Shown here: in pieces, positions 9,508 to 16,698 of the stretch
Layout of the letters: each line of letters opens with the position of its first letter
Numbering within the stretch: position 1 is the stretch's first letter
NCBI RefSeq assembly: GCF_031846345.1
Contig: NZ_JAVRHX010000002.1
Coordinates: 310,001 to 374,000 of the forward strand
Direction: 5' to 3'
DNA: 64,000 nucleotides
From: Glaciecola petra
GTDB lineage: Bacteria; Pseudomonadota; Gammaproteobacteria; Enterobacterales; Alteromonadaceae
Made by a program: the position numbers and the translations under genes
Notes under the pieces: model-generated
Databases searched by the model: none
The model's input: the letters and a program-made list of their open reading frames with translations, nothing else
Told to the model about the DNA's origin: nothing

Positions 9508-10408
9508 TCATGCTGTGTTAAATCTAACTAAACTAGCAGGGATAGCGATTATTGTAGCGGCCTTGGGTGCCTGTTCTCAGCTACCTTCGCTATCAAAGGT
9601 GCCCGAAACAAGTAAAGAAACTTCTCCTGAAAAAAGCTCACAAGATTCAGTCGATGTATCTGCGTCATCGCCTATGGCCGAACCCCAACCCCTTACAGAA
9701 GAGCAGCAAGTGGCTAATGCCATTAACAGCAAGCCAGATTTGTTTTTAGCAAATAAGAAAATACTAGCGCCAGACATTAAACAAAGCATGCGCCCAATTT
9801 TAGACGCTTATCAAGCAGGTGATTATGCCTTGGCTGAACAACAAATGGAGCAAATTCTAAATAATGAGCTTAATGTCACTAGCCATGTTTTAGTGCTGGC
9901 AGGTGATATTAGTCGAGCGCTTTCCTTACAAGAGGCATCAAGTGGTATACCTGCCAACACACTCATTTCAGCTAGTGAACAAAAACTTAATACTGCTAAA
10001 AATCACTATCGCCGGGCATTATCAATTAATCAGCACAATGCAAAAGCCGCAAATCGACTAGCTAAGCTGTTACGTGAAGAAGGCGACTTTGAGCAGGCCC
10101 ATGCACTTTATTCACAAGCTATTGTTAGCCAGCCGTCACATGCATACAGTTATCGTAACCGTGCCGTATTGAATGACTTATATTTAAATCGTAAAGCCGA
10201 TGCTTTAAGCGACTATCAGACATACGCCGCTTTGTTAAAACATAAAGAGTCGATGCAAGCCAGCGAAAACGCCCAATTTGTATTAACAGAAGCGCAAAAT
10301 AAAGCTTTAAAGAAAGATCTAAAAATGGTCGGACGATGGCTAGCCGATGTGCAGCGACAAGTAAATGCGTTGGCCCGAAATAAAAGCGAGAATAGTAATG
10401 GTAGCTAA
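9494..10408 (+). CDS. TPR lipoprotein of the Agl/Glt-like locus
   Basis: A 304-residue lipoprotein with lipobox LGAC (Cys about 27), a Ser/Glu/Pro-rich linker (residues about 30-75) and TPR repeats at about 155-235 (AKNHYRRALSINQHNAKAANRLAKLLREEGDFEQAHALYSQAI). The linker would let a lipid-anchored TPR domain reach into the periplasm. It overlaps the preceding TPR lipoprotein by 14 bases and the following gene by 11. Its role is probably scaffolding in the same complex; no catalytic motif is seen. Confidence 0.88.
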   Translation: MKTFSHAVLNLTKLAGIAIIVAALGACSQLPSLSKVPETSKETSPEKSSQDSVDVSASSPMAEPQPLTEEQQVANAINSKPDLFLANKKILAPDIKQSMRPILDAYQAGDYALAEQQMEQILNNELNVTSHVLVLAGDISRALSLQEASSGIPANTLISASEQKLNTAKNHYRRALSINQHNAKAANRLAKLLREEGDFEQAHALYSQAIVSQPSHAYSYRNRAVLNDLYLNRKADALSDYQTYAALLKHKESMQASENAQFVLTEAQNKALKKDLKMVGRWLADVQRQVNALARNKSENSNGS

Positions 10409-10838
10409 CATCAATATTGCAGAGAGCAAGGCTTTGTTATTAATAAAAATACTTATTTTAGGTATAAGCCTCAGCTGTTTTAACGATGGGTATGCACAAG
10501 ATACGCAAGAGGCGCCAGAGCCGCAAACACCGAATGAGCAAGCAAATGACACGCAAACTCAGCAGGTGAGAAACAATTCAAATCAGCAACCCATTCTACG
10601 TTTAGAAGACACCATTAGAGGCAATAAAGAGCAGCCGCAAGTACTAACAATAGTGCCCTGGCAGCTTCCAGTGCATCAGCGTATTAACGAAAACGAAGAA
10701 TGGCAATTACAAGTAAATAAACTTCCTTCCATTGAGCGAAATGCTTTTTTACGCAGACTCGCTGTCGTCAATGAAATGAAAGGGGTCCAACAAGCGCAAA
10801 TAGCAAAAACTGCGCAAACGGATATTCCCGAAAAATAA
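10398..10838 (+). CDS. Small exported protein of the Agl/Glt-like locus, unknown
   Basis: A 146-residue protein: N-terminal hydrophobic signal (ALLLIKILILGISLSCFNDGYAQ), a Gln/Asn/Glu-rich low-complexity stretch, then a short conserved-looking segment (LRLEDTIRGNKEQPQVLTIVPWQLP). I do not recognise a family. ATG 10398 is chosen because it gives a normal signal peptide; the frame is open further upstream inside the previous gene. The wording ILRLEDTIRGNKEQPQVLTIVPW recalls small periplasmic partners found between TPR and ExbB genes in such loci, which is an impression only. It is the last gene before a 155-base gap that probably holds a second promoter. Confidence 0.7.
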   Translation: MVANINIAESKALLLIKILILGISLSCFNDGYAQDTQEAPEPQTPNEQANDTQTQQVRNNSNQQPILRLEDTIRGNKEQPQVLTIVPWQLPVHQRINENEEWQLQVNKLPSIERNAFLRRLAVVNEMKGVQQAQIAKTAQTDIPEK

Positions 10839-10993
10839 AATACGAGCTTTAGGTATATTTTTTAGCCAAGTTTAATTAATTGGCATACATAACGATGCTA
10901 GTGGCTGATGTAGAGTAGTTACACGTCGTTAGCGTATCAATCATTGAACGACATTATTAACATCAAGACTGACAACATGCGGAGAATCAGTAT

Positions 10994-11647
10994 ATGGATA
11001 CTGTGATTAGATTTTTTCAAGAAGGTGGCTCTTTCATGCTTCCAATTGCCATTGTTTTAGCGATTGGTTTGGCGATAACCCTTGAGCGATACATTTTCTT
11101 GTTTGTAGCTACGGCAACAAATAAAAGAGCGTTTAAACAAATAGAACCTTTGTTAGCAAAACAAATGTTTGACCAAATTATCAATATCACAGAAAAGAGC
11201 AAGGCGCCGATTGCCCGAGTGCTTGGGGCAGGAATTAGTCGAATCAGTGTGAGTCCTCGTAGAGAAGATGTTGAATACGCTATGGAAGAGGGCTTGATGG
11301 AAACAGTGCCACGTCTTGAAAAACGCACTCAATATTTGGGAACACTTGCGAACATTGCCACTTTGCTTGGATTGTTAGGAACCATTATTGGTTTGATAGC
11401 CGCGTTCAGTGCGGTCGCAAATGCAGACCCATCTGAAAAAGCGAGCCTTTTGTCGCAAAGTATTTCAGTCGCGATGAATACCACAGCATTCGGTTTGATT
11501 GCCGCAATTCCTTTGTTGTTGTTTCACTCATTATTGCAAACAAAAACCACTGAAGTCATAGACAGCATGGAAATGGCAGGCGTTAAGTGTTTAAACACCT
11601 TAATAGCCAAACAAAATCTAGATTCTAAAACACGTTTATCTGATTAA
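10994..11647 (+). CDS. MotA/TolQ/ExbB-type proton channel (AglR-like)
   Basis: A 217-residue inner-membrane protein with three predicted transmembrane segments at about 11-36, 115-140 and 153-180. The second and third show the family's Gly/Thr-rich helices (GTLANIATLLGLLGTIIGLIAAF; SISVAMNTTAFGLIAAIPLLLF). It would form the pentameric stator core through which protons pass. It starts after a 155-base gap and is followed within 24 bases by two ExbD genes, matching the order of TolQ-TolR and AglR-AglQ-AglS modules. The start has a GGAG box 9 bases upstream. Because an AgmX/PglI-type protein follows, I read this as an Agl/Glt-like motor rather than Tol-Pal or TonB-ExbBD. Confidence 0.93.
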   Translation: MDTVIRFFQEGGSFMLPIAIVLAIGLAITLERYIFLFVATATNKRAFKQIEPLLAKQMFDQIINITEKSKAPIARVLGAGISRISVSPRREDVEYAMEEGLMETVPRLEKRTQYLGTLANIATLLGLLGTIIGLIAAFSAVANADPSEKASLLSQSISVAMNTTAFGLIAAIPLLLFHSLLQTKTTEVIDSMEMAGVKCLNTLIAKQNLDSKTRLSD

Positions 11648-11671
11648 TACGAATAACCAGAGGCCAGTGCT

Positions 11672-12280
11672 ATGTTAGGCAGAAGCCGTAAAGGCAAGAA
11701 AAAAGAAGACGCCGAACTGGATATCACATCGTTTATGAATTTAATGATTGTGTTGGTACCAGTGCTCTTGATGATGATGGTGTTTTCTAGAATTACCGTG
11801 GTAGAGCTGAATTTGCCAACGCTTTCAAATGTGCCAGCTGGTGAATCACTAGATCAACAGATACTCGAAGTTGAAGTGAGTGATAGAGGTTTGGACATAT
11901 TTTTTCCGCAGGGCTATTTAGTCAAAAATATTCCAATGATACCGGCGCCAATTGATGAAGATGAAAGCGCAACAAGTGGCGAAGGTCTTGGCTCTGAAGT
12001 CGTGCATGATTACGACAGCCTCCAGCAAAACCTAATTAGTATTAAACAAACCTTATTAGCCAACGGCACAGAAAAAAGAGACATCATTTTACTATTGCAA
12101 GAAGATACTGATTATCAAACTATAGTGAGCCTGATAGATAAAACACGTTCCTACAAGGACGTTGTTGTAACTTCTGTTGTAGACGCTGAACTTTTCCCTG
12201 ATGTGTCTTTAAGCGATGCGCCAAAGCGTGTTAGCAGTAACTCTAACAAAAGTAAGAGCGCTGTTGGAGGGCAACAATGA
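11672..12280 (+). CDS. ExbD/TolR-like protein with Asn in place of the proton-relay Asp
   Basis: A 202-residue protein with one N-terminal transmembrane helix (FMNLMIVLVPVLLMMMVF, about 22-42) and a periplasmic domain, as in ExbD/TolR. In the family the helix begins with an invariant Asp (I-x-P-L-x-D); here the aligned motif is ITSFMNLMIV, so Asn occupies that position. The periplasmic part is long, with an acidic insertion (PAPIDEDESATSGEG). It overlaps the next ExbD gene by 4 bases. I infer that it is the non-proton-relaying or structural half of an ExbD pair, as the partner keeps the Asp. Confidence 0.9.
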   Translation: MLGRSRKGKKKEDAELDITSFMNLMIVLVPVLLMMMVFSRITVVELNLPTLSNVPAGESLDQQILEVEVSDRGLDIFFPQGYLVKNIPMIPAPIDEDESATSGEGLGSEVVHDYDSLQQNLISIKQTLLANGTEKRDIILLLQEDTDYQTIVSLIDKTRSYKDVVVTSVVDAELFPDVSLSDAPKRVSSNSNKSKSAVGGQQ

Positions 12281-12825
12281 AGCAGTCTTTACGCGCAAAA
12301 CGAATGCAGCGAAGTCATAGCCGTAACTCAGGTCGTTCTAAGCTGAGCTTAGTTTCATTGATGGATATTTTCACCATTTTGGTATTTTTCTTGATGCTGA
12401 ATGCATCAGACGTACAAGTATTGCAAGTGAACGATGCTGTTAAGTTACCAGAGTCAACGGCCAGTGCACCGGCTAAAGAAACACTTTTGCTAATGATCAC
12501 CCAAAACCAAGTGCTATTGCAGGGGAAATTGATCGTCAATACTCAAGACTTGATTGACCAACAGCAAAATACCATTGCGTCGTTGTTAGAAGAGCTTGAT
12601 TATCATACAGCGCGAAAAGGCGACTTGACGGAAGAAGCAAAAATGAGCCAAGCGATTACTGTGATGGGTGACAGTAGTATTCCATATATCGTGTTAAAAA
12701 GGATCATGCAGTCTTGTGCTCAGGCGGGTTATACCAGTATTGCTTTAGCCGTAGAAAATAGCACCGATAATGGTTCTGCGTTGACGTCACCAAACACCGC
12801 TCCTGTGCAAAGTGGGGGGCGTTAA
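12277..12825 (+). CDS. ExbD/TolR-like biopolymer transport protein
   Basis: A 182-residue protein: basic N-terminus (KQSLRAKRMQRSHSR), one transmembrane helix carrying the canonical Asp (SLVSLMDIFTILVFFLML, about 27-45), and a periplasmic ExbD-type domain (VMGDSSIPYIVLKRIMQSCAQAGYTSIALAVE). The Asp is the expected proton-relay residue. ATG 12277 overlaps the previous stop (ATGA arrangement), so the two ExbDs are translationally coupled. Together with the ExbB channel it forms the motor module of the block. Confidence 0.93.
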   Translation: MKQSLRAKRMQRSHSRNSGRSKLSLVSLMDIFTILVFFLMLNASDVQVLQVNDAVKLPESTASAPAKETLLLMITQNQVLLQGKLIVNTQDLIDQQQNTIASLLEELDYHTARKGDLTEEAKMSQAITVMGDSSIPYIVLKRIMQSCAQAGYTSIALAVENSTDNGSALTSPNTAPVQSGGR

Positions 12826-12826
12826 T

Positions 12827-13825
12827 ATGAGCACTGCAAACTTATATTTTAACTCTCAATTACCATGGTCTAGTAGCAAGACCGAAAACGGTATATTTTT
12901 CAAAATCAGCATAGTTGTGCTCTTGATAACCTTGCTTTTTGCGGCTTATGTAATGATTACTGAATTACCTGAAGTACCGCGCGCAGAGCAAGAAAAATTA
13001 CCGCCACAACTTGCCCAAATTATACAAGCAAAAGAACCACCGCCACCACCGCCGCAAGTTGAGCCAGAACCTGAACCTGAGCCTGAACCCGAGCCAGAAG
13101 AAGCTATCGAGCCAGAAGAAGTGCCAGAAGAACTTCCGCCTGAGCCTGTAGTGGAGCCAGAGCCGGTGGTACAAGAGCCTGAAGTAGTTGAGTTGACTGA
13201 GCAAGAGAAAGTTGTCCAGGCCCGCGAAACCGCCAAGAGCAAAGGTGTATTAGCATTTGCCGACACCCTAGCAAGCATGCGTGAGCAGCCCGATATTAGT
13301 AATTTAGCCGACACCAATTTGACAGAAGGCGGTGGCCAAGCTGAACAAACGCAGCGTGATATTATTGGTGCACCATCACTAAACACAAGTGGAGGCATAC
13401 AAACCGGAAATCTAAGCTCCGATGTGGGCGCTGCGGGTGAGCTTGAAGGACGGCGCAACACAGAATTTGTTGCCGCGAGCCAAGGTGAAGCAGCCCTCGC
13501 AACTAAGCGTGTTGAAGAACAACAGCAAGTCATTGGTAGTCGTGATTTAGACCAAATTAGACAAACCCTCGATGCCAATAAAGGTTCGGTGTATTCGCTC
13601 TATCGCAGAGCCTTGCGTGAAGACCCAAGCATTGAAGGTAAGTTAACGGTTCGTTTAATTATTGAACCAGATGGCAGTTTGGCAAGTGTTGAGCTTATTG
13701 ATAGCGAGCTCGATGCCGAAGAACTAGTGCAAAAGCTAATTGCCCGCATAGGCTTAATTAATTTTGGTACCGCAAATGTGACTCGTACCGAGCTAGAGTA
13801 CGCCTACAACTTCCTGCCTTTCTAA
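12827..13825 (+). CDS. TonB-like protein with AgmX/PglI C-terminal domain
   Basis: The protein has 332 residues from ATG 12827, which follows a GGGGGCG purine run; a GTG 15 bases upstream is also in frame. One transmembrane helix (about 25-45) precedes a rigid Pro/Glu region (PPPPPQVEPEPEPEPEPEPE, then more EP repeats) like TonB's periplasm-spanning arm. The last 90 residues (DLDQIRQTLDANKGSVYSLY, GKLTVRLIIEPDGSLASVEL) match the AgmX/PglI C-terminal domain shared by Myxococcus GltJ (AgmX) and GltG (PglI). It would couple the ExbB/ExbD motor to outer-membrane components. It ends the co-directional block. Confidence 0.9.
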   Translation: MSTANLYFNSQLPWSSSKTENGIFFKISIVVLLITLLFAAYVMITELPEVPRAEQEKLPPQLAQIIQAKEPPPPPPQVEPEPEPEPEPEPEEAIEPEEVPEELPPEPVVEPEPVVQEPEVVELTEQEKVVQARETAKSKGVLAFADTLASMREQPDISNLADTNLTEGGGQAEQTQRDIIGAPSLNTSGGIQTGNLSSDVGAAGELEGRRNTEFVAASQGEAALATKRVEEQQQVIGSRDLDQIRQTLDANKGSVYSLYRRALREDPSIEGKLTVRLIIEPDGSLASVELIDSELDAEELVQKLIARIGLINFGTANVTRTELEYAYNFLPF

Positions 13826-13972
13826 ACTCAGTAGCATAGAAGCGCAGGAAGCTTTAATCAGAATTGATACTTTCCTCCCAAAAAACAAAGTGGCAATAGC
13901 TCGCATAAACGTAGATAAAAATTAACCTTTGTGCGCATACTTGTTACAATTGTGTCATTAGAATTTTTAAAA

Positions 13973-13997
13973 GGGCACGTTAATATTCGCCGTGCCC
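13973..13997 (+). promoter_or_regulatory. Hairpin in the leader of the DsbA-family gene
   Basis: GGGCACG (13973-13979) pairs with CGTGCCC (13991-13997) across an 11-base loop, 17 bases before the DsbA-family ATG and just ahead of its AAGG box. It has no U-run, so it is not a typical terminator. It could be a leader structure or an operator palindrome; function unknown. Confidence 0.4.
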
Positions 13998-14013
13998 ACA
14001 TTAAGGTTAATCA

Positions 14014-14703
14014 ATGAAGAATGCCCTAATATTTATTTTAGTAGCTACCTTGTATGCGTGTTCTGAAGCGCCAAAAGATGCTGCAGAACAGACAGAAAAT
14101 ACACTAACGCAAGCAGAAACAGAATTATCGCAAGTGGCACCCGTTCCTTGGCAAGAAGGAAAGCATTATGAAGTACTTGATCAAGAAGCGACTGAAAATC
14201 CTGAGGTAAAAGAGTTTTTTTCGTTTTATTGTCCACACTGCTTCAGTTTTGAACCTTTTGTACAAGAAATGAAACGTCGCTTTGGTGACAGTATTCCGGT
14301 AGATAAAGTACATGTTGATTTTATGGGTTTTACCAATAGAGAGATCCAGCAACAAGTCAGTGTTGCGATGCTCGTAGCAAGGAATATGGGTATACAAGAG
14401 CAAATTAACCAAGCGATATTCAATCACATTCACATGGAACAAAAAGCGCTTGATACCCCTGCGCAACTTAGCCAATTATTGGCAGCCAATGGAATTTCGG
14501 CAGACGCATTTGACAGTGCAGTAACTGAGAGTGAAATGGTCGGGTTGATCGAAGAGCACTCACAAAAATTTGCAACTTATAGACCTGATCTTTCAAGCGT
14601 ACCCACCTTTGTGGTTAACGGTAAATATAAAGTGTTGTTCGGTGCAAATTTAAATGCTGATGAGTTGTTGAGTTTAATTGAATGGCTCGCTAAGCAATCA
14701 TAA
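14014..14703 (+). CDS. DsbA-family thiol:disulfide oxidoreductase
   Basis: A 229-residue periplasmic oxidoreductase introducing disulfides into exported proteins. The signal peptide ends ATLYACSE, which is only a marginal lipobox, so it may be lipid-anchored. After a charged linker the thioredoxin fold carries the active site CPHC at about residues 73-76 (FFSFYCPHCFSFEPF) and the cis-proline loop SSVPTFVVNGK near residue 197. DsbA often has CPHC, matching this. It is monocistronic-looking, preceded by a 190-base gap and a leader hairpin. The thioredoxin gene at 1.5 kb is a separate TlpA-type protein. Confidence 0.9.
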   Translation: MKNALIFILVATLYACSEAPKDAAEQTENTLTQAETELSQVAPVPWQEGKHYEVLDQEATENPEVKEFFSFYCPHCFSFEPFVQEMKRRFGDSIPVDKVHVDFMGFTNREIQQQVSVAMLVARNMGIQEQINQAIFNHIHMEQKALDTPAQLSQLLAANGISADAFDSAVTESEMVGLIEEHSQKFATYRPDLSSVPTFVVNGKYKVLFGANLNADELLSLIEWLAKQS

Positions 14704-14804
14704 TGACGCACTGAGCTCGACTTGGGTATTTATTTCACTAGTTGCAGAATATCTTAGCTTTCTGTAATTAGCATCGCTAATCGAACAATGGGCAAGTAGT
14801 TTAT

Positions 14805-15176
14805 ATGAATGGAATAGTTACTTTTTTACGCAATGCCTTGGGCTGTGTCATTGTGTTTTTTGACTTAATTACGCGCGGTCGAAAGTTAAAAAGAAGTGCT
14901 CAAGCTCAGCAAAAGGTAGAAAGTCAACTTGCGTCACTGGCCTTATATCAGTTTTTTGCCTGTCCTTTTTGCATAAAAACTCGTCGCAAAATGTATAAAC
15001 TTAACTTACCAATCGTAAAGCGAAGCATATCGAAGGACTCACCATATCGAGATGATTTGTTGCAAAACGGGGGTAAAATCCAAGCACCGTGCTTAAGAAT
15101 AGAAAACCAAGGCGAAGTTACTTGGTTGTATGAGTCTAAGGCTATTATCAGCTATTTAGAACAACGTTTTGCGTAA
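14805..15176 (+). CDS. Glutaredoxin/GST N-terminal-domain protein
   Basis: A 123-residue protein with a hydrophobic N-terminal segment (about 4-22) that may anchor it to the membrane, then a glutaredoxin-like domain with CPFC (ALYQFFACPFCIKTRRKMYK), the cis-proline region IQAPCLRI and the glutathione-site-like motif LYESKAIISYL. It probably acts as a glutathione-linked thiol reductase. It follows the DsbA-family gene by about 100 bases in the same direction but has its own spacing, so cotranscription is uncertain. Downstream lies the inserted 500-bp element. Confidence 0.85.
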   Translation: MNGIVTFLRNALGCVIVFFDLITRGRKLKRSAQAQQKVESQLASLALYQFFACPFCIKTRRKMYKLNLPIVKRSISKDSPYRDDLLQNGGKIQAPCLRIENQGEVTWLYESKAIISYLEQRFA

Positions 15177-15411
15177 GGTTCTAGGGTTCAGGGTCAACGG
15201 GGTCAGAGACCTTGAAACCTAATTTTCGAATGTTTATTTGGCTATTTGCATTCTGAGGTTGGAAGTAACGATTTAAATGGAAACGGACCAACGTCCGTTT
15301 TGTGCAAAAGATGGTAGATTAAGCCAAGCTTTTGAGTATTTTCTTTTAAAATGACTGACAAAAAACATCCAAAAGCAGATATAGCTATACCTCAAATTTA
15401 TAAACATCCTA

Positions 15412-15440
15412 GGTCATTCCCACGAAAGTGGGAACCTCTA
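15412..15440 (+). repeat. REP-type palindromic unit (forward), inside the MITE
   Basis: The sequence reads GTCATTCCCACGAAAGTGGG followed by AACCTC: a stem CCCAC/GTGGG with a GAAA loop and the GTCATT flank shared with the REP arrays near 59.4-60.1 kb. The stem carries compensatory A/T changes relative to those copies (CCCAC/GTGGG versus CCCGC/GCGGG). Confidence 0.8.
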
Positions 15441-15520
15441 AAACAGCTTAATAAATATAAGAAAAGCCACTTTCAAAAAAGCTCAAATACGTTGTTTTTT
15501 ATAAACCACGCCTTGATTGC

Positions 15521-15550
15521 GGGAGGTTCCCGCTTTCGCGGGAATGACGA
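15521..15550 (-). repeat. REP-type palindromic unit (inverted), inside the MITE
   Basis: GAGGTTCCCGCTTTCGCGGG followed by AATGAC is the reverse complement of the standard unit seen near 59.45 kb. With the copy at 15412-15440 it makes an inverted REP pair (BIME-like) about 80 bases apart, whose arms could form one long cruciform. Confidence 0.85.
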
Positions 15551-15591
15551 GTGGGATGTATCTAATAAATAGTGCACAATCCGTCCGGAAA

Positions 15592-15654
15592 CTGCCTCAT
15601 AGCAGACCACCGACTGCGCCGTGGTGACAGGCAGGAAACAGGCTCTAAGGAGCC
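15592..15654. other. Nested-hairpin segment, possible structured RNA or transposon end structure
   Basis: CTGCCT (15592-15597) pairs with AGGCAG (15629-15634), enclosing ACCAC (15606-15610) paired with GTGGT (15621-15625); a second hairpin GGCTC-TAAG-GAGCC follows at 15641-15654. The segment is more G+C-rich than its surroundings. I do not recognise an RNA family; transcription is unproven. Confidence 0.35.
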
Positions 15655-15738
15655 GTTTGCCAACCTATTTTCCAACCCGTGCTAGGTTCATTCAGATAAG
15701 TCAGAAAAAGCAATTTCCAACCTCAGAATGCAAATAGC

Positions 15739-15792
15739 CGTTTATTTTAAAAATGATTGTTATAGCGTTTATTTTAAAAATGATTGTTATAG
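15739..15792. repeat. 27-bp tandem duplication at the 3' end of the transglycosylase gene
   Basis: A 27-bp unit (starts CGTTTATTTTAAAAATGATT) occurs twice head-to-tail at 15739-15765 and 15766-15792 with a third partial copy after it. The second copy contains the last codons and stop of the leftward transglycosylase gene, so the duplicate repeats the codons and stop in the same frame just beyond the real stop. The target duplication of the 500-bp element lies in the first copy. Confidence 0.85.
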
Positions 15793-16376
15793 CGTTTATA
15801 GAGAATATTGACGCGGCGTAGATACTCTCGCGTTTCGTTAAAGGGTGGTACCCCATCATGGCGCTTGACCGCATTTTCGCCTGCGTTATAAGCAGCAATT
15901 ACGCGCTGTTTGTCTTGATTGAACTCTTTCATTAACCAAGCCAAGTATTCAACACCACCGTTTATGTTCTGTTGTGGATCATGAGGGTCACTAACACCAA
16001 ATCGCTTTTGAGTTGCCGGCATGAGTTGCATTAAACCTTGTGCGCCCGCCCTTGATAAGGCAGCGGGTTCAAACCAAGACTCAGCGTGCATAATTGCTCT
16101 TATGAGGGCCTTGTCGACACCAAACACCTTAGCGGCGGCATTAACTTCTGTGGCATACATCTTTGGCTTTAGCGGCGTTATACTCCAATTCACCCCTGTC
16201 CGACAAGTGCCAAAGCAACCATGATTTTTCACATGGTAGCGAGTCATATCTGGCTTTTTATTGGTTAGCACCGTTATGCCATTTTCATCCGTGTAAGTAT
16301 AAACTTGAGCCATTGTCGTAAAGCTACTCAACATCAAGAATATATTTAATAACAATACAACGAAAACTGTAGGCAA
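15774..16376 (-). CDS. Lytic transglycosylase with DUF4124 N-terminus
   Basis: A 200-residue exported enzyme cleaving peptidoglycan glycan strands to 1,6-anhydro-muropeptides. A signal peptide (about 1-23) is followed by a DUF4124-like strip (QVYTYTDENGITVLTNKKPD), then the SLT domain with catalytic Glu in IMHAESWFEPAALSRAGAQGLMQLMP and the later motifs NINGGVEYLAWL and VIAAYNAGENAV. These are the standard SLT family-1 motifs in order. It is leftward and stands alone. Its stop codon lies within a 27-bp tandem duplication next to the 500-bp element, so insertion has altered its 3' flank but not the protein. Confidence 0.93.
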   Translation of the reverse strand: MPTVFVVLLLNIFLMLSSFTTMAQVYTYTDENGITVLTNKKPDMTRYHVKNHGCFGTCRTGVNWSITPLKPKMYATEVNAAAKVFGVDKALIRAIMHAESWFEPAALSRAGAQGLMQLMPATQKRFGVSDPHDPQQNINGGVEYLAWLMKEFNQDKQRVIAAYNAGENAVKRHDGVPPFNETREYLRRVNILYKRYNNHF

Positions 16377-16698
16377 GATTCTTCCTTATAACATGTAATC
16401 TATATATCAGCAGCCAATGGATTACTCATATATCGATGATTTAAGGGTTTTACTTTAGTTTGTTGTCCACTGCCATGAAAAAGAAGATGATTTGAGGGCT
16501 ATTGGCTATAAAGAAAACAAGCTAGGTTTTTGATTACGGGAGACCATGGTAGATTAAACAACAAGACGGGATTCATTTTTTCAAAATAAAATGATGAAGT
16601 TAAAATAAAAAACGTACTATTAGGTTTTTGTGTTTGTTTTATGGCGAGGGCAAAAGATAAACAACACTTGCGAAACATAGTACAAAGGAGCAAAGCCA
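16377..16698. other. Intergenic region between divergent transglycosylase and alcohol dehydrogenase genes
   Basis: These 322 A+T-rich bases hold the promoters of both flanking genes. I see no clear sigma-70 consensus, palindrome or RNA gene. The only firm signal is the AAAGGAG box about 8 bases ahead of ATG 16699. A leftward open frame (16499-16699) has no ribosome site or recognisable product. Confidence 0.5.

Larger units (their letters stand above)
15240..15739. mobile_element. 500-bp non-autonomous transposon (MITE-like) with 25-bp perfect terminal inverted repeats
   Basis: Bases 15240-15264 and 15715-15739 are perfect reverse complements (25 bp; outer end GGCTATTTGCATTC). Directly outside both ends lies the identical 8-mer GTTTATTT (15232-15239 and 15740-15747), i.e. 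a target-site duplication. The interior has no credible gene: it contains a hairpin (AAACGGAC/GTCCGTTT, 15281-15300), two REP units in inverted orientation (15412-15440, 15521-15550) and a GC-richer foldable segment (15592-15654). An 8-bp duplication fits several transposase families (e.g. IS1595, IS256, IS66); which one mobilises it cannot be told from this window. It lies between the glutaredoxin-like gene and the 3' end of the transglycosylase gene. Confidence 0.85.

Noticed and set aside
12946..13578. 210-codon frame antisense to the TonB-like gene, Gly/Ser-rich
   Set aside because: It mirrors the Glu/Pro-rich sense codons (EPEPEP gives GSGSGS); the sense gene has strong domain support.
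15351..15572. 73-codon rightward open frame inside the 500-bp element
   Set aside because: Half of it (e.g. GGSRFRGNDE) is just translated REP palindromes, with no ribosome site and no family resemblance.
15240..15739. Complete insertion sequence
   Set aside because: Only 500 bp and no transposase frame; it is non-autonomous.
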